Assembly: GCA_031274565.1 (NCBI GenBank)
Contig: JAISPY010000249.1
Span: 1 to 6,108 of the forward strand
Length of the DNA: 6,108 bases
DNA from: Treponema sp.
Lineage (GTDB): Bacteria > Spirochaetota > Spirochaetia > Treponematales > Breznakiellaceae
Direction: 5' to 3'
Part shown: positions 1 to 4,965 of the stretch, in pieces
Numbering within the stretch: position 1 is the stretch's first letter
Layout of the letters: each line of letters begins with the position of its first letter
Translations under genes and position numbers: made by a program
The notes under the pieces: generated by a model
Seen by the model: the letters and a program-made list of their open reading frames with translations, nothing else
Database searches by the model: none
Told to the model about the DNA's origin: nothing

Positions 1-547
1 CCGGGGAAACTGCGGAGGCGCTGGGTTTTCGGCCAAGGGATAAGCGGCTTAACTCCAGGTTCCGCTTAGCTTCGATACGGCTGCCATCGATCTCCAGGGC
101 ATGCCTAAAGGCCGCGGCAGCCCCGGCATAATCCTCCGCCTTAAACCGGACAACCCCGATATTGTAATGAATTCGATATACCAATTCCGGATCAGCGCCC
201 TGGGGTAGATCCCCGAGGGCTTCTGCCGCCGCGGTGAACCGGTTCAGGGCGGCTTCTCCCTCATCCAGGGAACCATACACCGACCCCAGGCCGAATTCCG
301 CATACGGCAGGGCTTCGCGATAGTTCCGGGCCTGTAAGTAGGAAGCTATGGCCTGGGTATACTGGTTCCGGGAGTTGAAAAAATTACCTTCCATGATGAG
401 GAGTTTCCCCCGCATTTTTTTCTCTATTTTTCCTATTTTTTCTCTTGAACAGGAACCGGCTAGGAGGAGCAGCGCTATACTAAGCATACTCAGAGAAAAA
501 AGAGAAAGAAGGGAAAAAAATCGCGCGCTGCCTGGGCGTTTACCCAT
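1..547 (-). CDS. batC: BatC-like TPR lipoprotein (partial, C-terminus off the left edge)
   Basis: Open from an ATG at 547-545 to the window edge, giving 182 residues with no stop. Residues 1-33 form a lipoprotein signal: a basic start (MGKRPGSAR), a Leu/Ser-rich core, then LLLLAGSC with Cys33 as the predicted lipidated residue. The lipobox is loose (Ala at -3, Ser at -1), as spirochaetes tolerate. A Lys/Glu-rich linker (about 35-50) follows, then two TPR-like helical pairs at about 54-110 and 124-168; the second has the typical YNIGVVRF...DYAGAAAAFRHALEID pattern. The start lies inside the upstream gene's stop region (8-bp overlap at 540-547), with no strong RBS nearby, so translational coupling is likely. 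Family knowledge: TPR proteins of Bat operons (BatC/BatE) are periplasmic partners of the BatA/BatB VWA proteins. The gene name follows from position and domains. The operon may continue to the left. Confidence 0.85.
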   Translation of the reverse strand, partial: MGKRPGSARFFSLLSLFSLSMLSIALLLLAGSCSREKIGKIEKKMRGKLLIMEGNFFNSRNQYTQAIASYLQARNYREALPYAEFGLGSVYGSLDEGEAALNRFTAAAEALGDLPQGADPELVYRIHYNIGVVRFKAEDYAGAAAAFRHALEIDGSRIEAKRNLELSRLSLGRKPSASAVSP

Positions 548-1568
548 GACGCCGCCGCCGTTTGACCAGCCCTTTGGAAGCCCCTAAGGATACCAGCGCG
601 ACCAGGACAAAAAGACGCCAGCGTTCTTGGGTTTCCCCAGGCCGGTCCTGTATCTTGGACTCAAGCGTATATGAGCGGATATGGTTCAAGAGCAGCATCG
701 CCGCATCCTCGCGGTTTCCATCCACATAGATGCCCCCGGTGCGTTCCGTCGCGTTCCGCAGGCGCTCACTTTGCCTATAACTCATGGGGGGTTCTTCCGC
801 AGACGGCAAATCCAGCCCTGGAAACGACTCAAGCGGAACCGGTCCGCCCTGTTCAGTCCCCAACCCTACCGCACTTATCCGTATCCCCTGATCCAAAACC
901 CGGTCCAAGGCCGCGGTAAGGGAACCTGAAAGGGACTCCCCGTCGGAAAAAAGGATGAGCTCCCGGCTGGTGGGAAACGCATCCTGAAACCCACTGGAAG
1001 CCGCGTTGATCAGGGTCTCCAGATTGGTTCCCCGCCCGGTAATGCTTGAACCGGAAAGGCCTTCCAGAAAACTGACCAATGCCCCGGTATCATAGGTTAA
1101 GGGAACCGCGAGAACCCCCCTGCCTTTACCAATGGCTGCGCCCAGGCGGATTGCTCCTGAGTCCTCTGCCACGTCCCGGGCGATCCGGAGGGCGCGGTCA
1201 AGCCGAGCAATCCCCTCCGGAGCGAATCCTGGTATGTCCCGGACCTGCATGCTGCGGGAGACATCCAACGCGAATATCACATCCACCCCCTGGCGGTATT
1301 CCAGCACGCTCCGCTTCCCCCATCGGGGACCTGCCAGGGCGATGATGAGACAGGCGAGAAAGATCCCCTCACAGAGGGAAGCGGCTGCAAAACGCCCCTG
1401 CAGTTCCCTGAGGAGCCGCTGCCGGTGTACTGGATCCCCGGCGGAACCACCCGAGGCAACCACGAGCTTCAGAAAGGGGCCTCGGTTACGATAGTCCAGA
1501 ACCGCCAGGATGATCAGGGGAATATACAGCGCAAAACCGGTTAAGCACAGGGGCGTATCAAAACTCAT
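540..1568 (-). CDS. batB: BatB-like VWA-domain membrane protein
   Basis: 342 residues, ATG start overlapping the preceding gene's TGA by 4 bp. Hydrophobic segments at about 9-24 and 64-80 precede the VWA domain (about 95-300), and another at about 318-333 is followed by a basic tail (KRRRRHG). This implies a membrane-anchored protein with the VWA domain between the TM segments. The MIDAS metal site looks complete: D102-x-S104-x-S106 in ALDVSRSM, T181 in GRGTNLE and D209 in LFSDGES. Family knowledge: BatA and BatB are paired VWA proteins of the Bacteroides aerotolerance (Bat) operon; the Borrelia counterpart at this position (BB0172, from memory) has been reported as an integrin-binding membrane protein. 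The BatA/BatB split here rests on gene order, since the two paralogues share the same architecture. A weak G-rich stretch precedes the start, so translation probably relies on coupling with the upstream gene. Confidence 0.9.
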   Translation of the reverse strand: MSFDTPLCLTGFALYIPLIILAVLDYRNRGPFLKLVVASGGSAGDPVHRQRLLRELQGRFAAASLCEGIFLACLIIALAGPRWGKRSVLEYRQGVDVIFALDVSRSMQVRDIPGFAPEGIARLDRALRIARDVAEDSGAIRLGAAIGKGRGVLAVPLTYDTGALVSFLEGLSGSSITGRGTNLETLINAASSGFQDAFPTSRELILFSDGESLSGSLTAALDRVLDQGIRISAVGLGTEQGGPVPLESFPGLDLPSAEEPPMSYRQSERLRNATERTGGIYVDGNREDAAMLLLNHIRSYTLESKIQDRPGETQERWRLFVLVALVSLGASKGLVKRRRRHG

Positions 1569-2566
1569 ACCCAGGCGCCCCCGTTATACCGGCGGATACC
1601 CTTGACCATACCCAGGAGGACCAGGGCGGCTATGATACAGAGCTCCTGGAATCCCTTGGTACGGAGGATGGTTCCTGAACGGCCTATGGTCATCTCCTCT
1701 TCGTGGATGCGGGAAAAGGCCTGGGCAAATGCCTCCGCGGAAGGGGCCGGGATATACGTCCCCTCCCCTTTCCGGGCAATGGCTTTGAGGGTTTCCGGAT
1801 TAAACCGGGAATCAAAGGTCCCGGTCCGCCGTATCCTGGTGAGGGGATCCATATAATCAATGGGTACTTCCCCGCCGCTTCCCACCCCGATGACCCAGAG
1901 GGAGGATCCCAGTTCCGGAAGCAGCGCCGCGGCGGTTTCCGGATGGAGGGCCCCCGCGTTGTTTTCCCCATCGGTGATGAGTACCACCGCCTTGCGCGGG
2001 GCCGCGGAATTCTTCAGATGGAGCGCCGCAATGGCAAGGCCCATGCCCAGGGCAGTTCCGTCCCCCAATGCACCGATGTGCAAGGTCTCAAGCTGGGAAA
2101 AAAGGCTTTCCCGGTCAACCGTAGGGGGTAAGAGGAGAGCGGCGTCTTCTCCCACCGCCACCAATCCGATGGCGTCCGAGGGGCGGTTCACCGCAAACGT
2201 GCGGACCAAATCCCGGGCAGTATTAAATCGGTTCTGATTTTCCATATCCAAGGCCGCCATACTGGGACTCACATCCACCACAAAAATGATATCCGCCCCC
2301 CGATTGAGCCATACCCGCTCGGTGGATATAAGCAGGGGACCTGCCGCGGCGATGAACAGCAGGAATATACCGATATACTCCGCAGTCTTGAGCAGGATGA
2401 TGAACCAGGCGAGCTTACGCGGCGGTTTAAAGGGGACCCCTCCTGGAGGACCCAAGGGAACAGACACCGTATCGATATCCCGCAAAAAGCGGGATATGCA
2501 GCGCCCCAGGATGAGCGCCATACATCCCCCGAAGATCAGGAAAGGGTATTCAAAGCCTATGTTCAT
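1565..2566 (-). CDS. batA: BatA-like VWA-domain membrane protein
   Basis: 333 residues. TM segments at about 7-24 and 54-80 lead into a VWA domain (about 91-290), with a final TM at about 306-322 and a short tail. The MIDAS is intact: D98-x-S100-x-S102 (VVDVSPSM), T171 (GDGTALG) and D199 (LITDGENN). The TDGENNAG stretch and a GVGS turn after the last strand are characteristic of the BatA family. The length agrees with BatA proteins (about 320-340 residues). The ATG overlaps the upstream TGA (ATGA, 2563-2566), and a GGAAGG ribosome-binding site sits at 2579-2574, 7 nt before the start. The VWA domain should bind a divalent metal and a partner ligand, most likely another Bat component. The physiological role (oxidative stress, envelope chaperone) differs between published systems and cannot be told from sequence. 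Confidence 0.93.
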   Translation of the reverse strand: MNIGFEYPFLIFGGCMALILGRCISRFLRDIDTVSVPLGPPGGVPFKPPRKLAWFIILLKTAEYIGIFLLFIAAAGPLLISTERVWLNRGADIIFVVDVSPSMAALDMENQNRFNTARDLVRTFAVNRPSDAIGLVAVGEDAALLLPPTVDRESLFSQLETLHIGALGDGTALGMGLAIAALHLKNSAAPRKAVVLITDGENNAGALHPETAAALLPELGSSLWVIGVGSGGEVPIDYMDPLTRIRRTGTFDSRFNPETLKAIARKGEGTYIPAPSAEAFAQAFSRIHEEEMTIGRSGTILRTKGFQELCIIAALVLLGMVKGIRRYNGGAWV

Positions 2567-3618
2567 GCGGCGCCCTTCCGCTTGAGGGGGGACCGCCCGA
2601 TCAGTCGGTTCCGTTCCCTATCAGCCTGGTCCAAGGTATGGGTAAACCGTTGCAGCTCATTGAGAATCCCGAGCAGTTCCCCAGGGCTTATGCAGGTACC
2701 GCTGAACCGCAGGGTATCACAGCGGCGAAAGAACCCGCAGAGAAAGAACCCCGAAAGCAGGGCGCGGTCATTCCCAGGAGGTTTGGCTTCTCCTGATTCT
2801 GGTACCTGCGGGGAGGGTATCAAGGGCGGCAAGGCGCTGAATTCTCCTGCGGTCAGCGTATGGCATGGTATTCCGGTAAAAAGGCTCAAAAAGCGTCGGA
2901 ATTCCCCGGATAAGCGGTTGAGCAGTTCCTGCTCGTGGTGTCCTGAAGCAGCATCCCCTAAGTCCTTGCCCAGATCATCGATGATCCGCTGCAGGGATCT
3001 GATAAGCCGCCGCCGGGAGAACCGTTCCTGCAGCACCTTGAGCCTATCCCTCCCCCAGAGCCTGAAACCAATACCCGTAAGGATCAGCAGGAAGAGGCCC
3101 ACCGCAGTTCCGTATATGAGGATGCCCGTACCAGGAATCGACGGAGGGGGCAGGGGACCGGAAAGCACTAAGCCGTCCCGGTTAAGGATAGAAGCAATCG
3201 GTACCTGCAGCCCGAGGGTGGAAATCCCCTGGGATTGAAGCTCCGGGATAGCCAAGTCAGGCAGGGCTACTAGGCCCGTCGTATAGGCGACCAGATCGAT
3301 GAGGAGCCGGACCGTTCCCCCGTGGTTTTCCAGTTCGATCCGCTGGATCACCAGGTCCGGGGATGCCCAGGATTCGGTCTCCGCTTGTTCTCGTATGAGG
3401 GGCTGAAAATCCTCCCAGACTGGACCCAAAGGCACGACCAAGCGGCCTGGATCCCCCACAAAGACGGTTTGGGGTATGAGATAGGGGAGCTGCCGCTGCG
3501 GGGCTGCTGCGGAAGAGTCTTGGGTCCTGGCGCCCCTGGGGGGTACCAAAACCAAGAACCCGAGGCCCAACACCGTGATAAGAACCTGCTTGCCTAGTCC
3601 CGGACCAATACGAGCCAC
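2563..3618 (-). CDS. BatD-like single-span membrane protein (short form)
   Basis: 351 residues from a GTG start, supported by an AGGAG site at 3632-3628 nine nt upstream. Residues 1-32 look like a signal peptide or anchor (LGKQVLITVLGLGFLVLV, then a possible cleavage near ARTQD). Residues about 35-160 would be periplasmic, rich in beta-type hydrophobic alternation and ending in a Pro-rich stretch (GPLPPPSIPG). One TM follows at about 165-187, then a basic cytoplasmic region (about 188-351) with predicted helices and a KRK end. The product is much shorter than classical BatD, and I see no clear repeated BatD domain. The assignment therefore rests mainly on position between the DUF58 and VWA genes and on the periplasm-TM-cytoplasm topology; DUF4381-type proteins of the same operons are an alternative. 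It lies 16 bp after the DUF58 stop and overlaps batA by 4 bp, so it is firmly part of the operon. Confidence 0.75.
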   Translation of the reverse strand: MARIGPGLGKQVLITVLGLGFLVLVPPRGARTQDSSAAAPQRQLPYLIPQTVFVGDPGRLVVPLGPVWEDFQPLIREQAETESWASPDLVIQRIELENHGGTVRLLIDLVAYTTGLVALPDLAIPELQSQGISTLGLQVPIASILNRDGLVLSGPLPPPSIPGTGILIYGTAVGLFLLILTGIGFRLWGRDRLKVLQERFSRRRLIRSLQRIIDDLGKDLGDAASGHHEQELLNRLSGEFRRFLSLFTGIPCHTLTAGEFSALPPLIPSPQVPESGEAKPPGNDRALLSGFFLCGFFRRCDTLRFSGTCISPGELLGILNELQRFTHTLDQADRERNRLIGRSPLKRKGAA

Positions 3619-3627
3619 CCTGCGCCG

Positions 3628-3632
3628 CTCCT
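3628..3632 (-). promoter_or_regulatory. Ribosome binding site for the BatD-like gene
   Basis: AGGAG on the minus strand, immediately after the TAA of the DUF58 gene (3637-3635) and 9 nt before the GTG at 3618-3616. It supports the non-ATG start. Confidence 0.7.
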
Positions 3633-3634
3633 GG

Positions 3635-4528
3635 TTAGGGTTTCCCTATGCGCCTGCGGGAAATTCCCCGGCCCCTGAAGAACTGGATAAGCCGAGCAGG
3701 AGCATCCTCCGCCGTGGATATATCCATGAAAGCCGCTCCGGAACTGCGGCAGCTCCCCTGCCATGCGCTGAGCCGTTCCTGACGCCATGCAGACCAGGCA
3801 AGACGAAAAGTCGGGAAGGACAGGGGAACCTGGTAGGTAAGCCCGGTCTCGGGATCCTCCAAGGCCATGATCCCCTGCTCGGTCAGATCCTGCTGCAGGG
3901 GATCCTCTATTTTCAAGGCAATGACCTCATGGGTACGGCAGAGATTTCCTAATTCCTGCTCCCACTGTACGCTGAGAAAATCAGAAATAAGCACCACCAG
4001 GCTCCGCCGTTTCAGGAGTCTTCCCGCTCCTGCCAGGGCAGCTCCGAGATCGCTTCCCTGGCCGCCGCGGGTAATCGCAAGCGCCTTGCGGAGCATCCCC
4101 ATGAGAGGGGCCTTTCCCTTCCGTGGTGGGAAGACCGCGGTAATGGCACGGTCAAAGAACAGCGCTCCCACGGACTGTCCCGCTTTTTCCGCGGAAAAGG
4201 CGAGCACGCTGGCGGACAACAGGGCCTGATCAAAGGGACTCATCAGACCGCCGCCGCAATACATGGAGGCGGAACAATCCAAAACCAAGAAAACCGTCAT
4301 TTCCCGCTCTTCCCGGTAGATTCTCACATAGGGGGTTCCCAAGCGGGCGCTTACATTCCAATCGATCATACGAACATCATCCCCTGATTCGTAATGCCGG
4401 ACCTCCTCCGCCTCAATGCCTTGACCTTTGAAGATCGAGCGGAAATCCCCGGTCAAGAGCTGATCCGCCAGCTCCGAGACGATCCAGGGAAAGGTCGTGA
4501 TTTTCTGTAACAGTTCATGGCGATCCAC
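3635..4528 (-). CDS. DUF58 domain protein of the MoxR/Bat operon
   Basis: 297 residues with no TM segment, so probably cytoplasmic. The DUF58 signature is clear at about 36-75: a GIEAEEVRHYESGDDVR stretch followed by MIDWNVSARLG and YVRIYREERE. A VWA-like fold follows, with a MIDAS-type D84-x-S86-x-S88 (LDCSASM), a GSDLGAAL loop at about 158-165, and D183 in VLISDF. Family knowledge: DUF58 proteins are almost always encoded beside MoxR AAA+ ATPases and are thought to be their partners or substrates. Here no moxR lies directly upstream. The start is GTG, chosen because GAGGA at 4539-4535 is 6 nt upstream and the product begins with the usual short helix before the DUF58 core. This is the first gene of the operon visible in the window; its catalytic role, if any, is unknown. 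Confidence 0.92.
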   Translation of the reverse strand: MDRHELLQKITTFPWIVSELADQLLTGDFRSIFKGQGIEAEEVRHYESGDDVRMIDWNVSARLGTPYVRIYREEREMTVFLVLDCSASMYCGGGLMSPFDQALLSASVLAFSAEKAGQSVGALFFDRAITAVFPPRKGKAPLMGMLRKALAITRGGQGSDLGAALAGAGRLLKRRSLVVLISDFLSVQWEQELGNLCRTHEVIALKIEDPLQQDLTEQGIMALEDPETGLTYQVPLSFPTFRLAWSAWRQERLSAWQGSCRSSGAAFMDISTAEDAPARLIQFFRGRGISRRRIGKP

Positions 4529-4534
4529 AGCGAT

Positions 4535-4539
4535 TCCTC
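4535..4539 (-). promoter_or_regulatory. Ribosome binding site for the DUF58 gene
   Basis: GAGGA on the minus strand, 6 nt before the GTG at 4528-4526. It decides the start: the nearby ATG at 4541-4539 is in a different frame. Confidence 0.7.
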
Positions 4540-4574
4540 ATGCGTATTTCTAATACTATACCAGATGCGTATTT
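4540..4574. repeat. Direct repeat ATGCGTATTT flanking a -10-like box
   Basis: ATGCGTATTT occurs at 4540-4549 and again at 4565-4574, a start-to-start distance of 25 bp, on either side of the TATAGT hexamer (4560-4555, minus strand). An inverted copy of the core (aatacgca) lies at 4675-4682. Placement between promoter and start codon would suit an operator, but no regulator is known and the repeat is short. Confidence 0.4.
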
Positions 4575-4592
4575 TTTTTCTATATCGCCCGT

Positions 4593-4620
4593 TCTATACA
4601 AGGCGAGGGCATATACACAA
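4593..4620 (-). promoter_or_regulatory. Candidate sigma70-type promoter of the bat operon
   Basis: On the minus strand, TTGTGT (4620-4615) and TATAGA (4598-4593) are separated by 16 nt, about 65 nt upstream of the DUF58 GTG. A second -10-like hexamer, TATAGT (4560-4555), lies closer to the gene but lacks a good -35 partner; it is preceded by a run of eight A (minus strand). Either could drive the operon. This is a consensus match by eye only. Confidence 0.35.
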
Positions 4621-4624
4621 AAGA

Positions 4625-4654
4625 GACCGCGAAAGACGCGAAATGACGCGAATT
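4625..4654. repeat. Three phased 10-bp repeats (GACGCGAA core)
   Basis: Three consecutive units, GACCGCGAAA (4625-4634), GACGCGAAAT (4635-4644) and GACGCGAATT (4645-4654), have an exact 10-bp period, one per helical turn. The reverse complement has the TTCGCGTC...TTCGCGTC...TTCGCGGTC form that I recall as a widespread intergenic repeat in bacterial genomes. It sits 5 bp upstream of the candidate -35 of the bat promoter, so a protein-binding role is also possible. Confidence 0.6.
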
Positions 4655-4721
4655 AGGGAATGACCACGGTGCTTAATACGCAAAAATGAGCGTACTGAGC
4701 GGGTATTTTTAAAGATAAAAA

Positions 4722-4788
4722 TCCACCGATTACGCGGATGTAACGGATTTTAACGCGTGATTCCTTCTTAATCCGTGTAATCCGTGGA
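4722..4788. repeat. Imperfect inverted repeat of the ATCCGTGTAATCCGTGG type
   Basis: The left arm, 4722-4739 (tccaccgattacgcggat), pairs with the right arm, 4771-4788 (atccgtgtaatccgtgga), at 16 of 18 positions across a 31-bp spacer. Related ATTA/CGG units continue inside the spacer (atgtaacgg, 4738-4746) and beyond the right arm (ggtaatcggggtaatcc, 4816-4832). From memory, such sequences recur in many bacterial genomes, often near GxxExxY-family genes, and are translated into spurious ORFs rich in 'RITRI'. No GxxExxY gene is visible here. It could be a small non-autonomous mobile repeat or a transcript-level structure. Confidence 0.65.
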
Positions 4789-4809
4789 CAAAAATTGTTA
4801 TGTGCGCGG

Positions 4810-4965
4810 GTCCTGGTAATCGGGGTAATCCAGATGGGGGAACCGCGGGGGATTCCCCGGACTAAGCCGCCCCTCCCCGGCCAGAGACCGCCACCCCCTG
4901 GACGCCGGGGCTTACCCGCGGCGGCGTGGTCCCCGATCAAGGGCATCAAGCCGCTGCGTTCCCCC
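4810..4965. other. GC-rich block with hairpins downstream of the LRR gene
   Basis: This stretch is strikingly richer in G and C than the AT-rich sequence at about 4540-4800 beside it. Two hairpins can be drawn: 4902-4927 (acgccg with cggcgt, enclosing ggg/ccc around a ttac-type loop) and 4846-4859 (cgggg with ccccg, 4-base loop). A further short palindrome (cccc-tta-gggg, 4962-4972) includes the LRR stop codon. None has a following U-run on the minus strand, so intrinsic termination is not supported. It may be a structured 3' UTR of the LRR transcript or part of an inserted repeat; the function is unknown. Confidence 0.45.

Larger units (their letters stand above)
4529..4965. other. 437-bp intergenic region with no convincing gene
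   Basis: This region lies between the stop of the LRR gene and the start of the bat operon, with both neighbours on the minus strand. It contains, from right to left, a GC-rich hairpin block (about 4810-4965), an inverted repeat (4722-4788), three phased 10-bp repeats (4625-4654), and AT-rich promoter-like sequence (4540-4620). One open frame crosses it (5063-4653, minus), but its composition is repeat-derived, low in complexity, and overlaps the end of the LRR gene. No tRNA, rRNA or clear rho-independent terminator with a U-tract was seen. Confidence 0.8.

Noticed and set aside
415..520. Runs of seven A or T in the TPR lipoprotein gene as phase-variation tracts
   Set aside because: Two runs of seven (415-421 and 514-520) are too short to argue for slippage control, and they encode ordinary Lys- and Phe-rich segments in an intact frame.
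2582..3238. Plus-strand open frame of 218 residues
   Set aside because: It is antisense to the BatD-like gene, rich in Ser/Arg/Pro, and has no recognisable domain; a shadow of the real gene.
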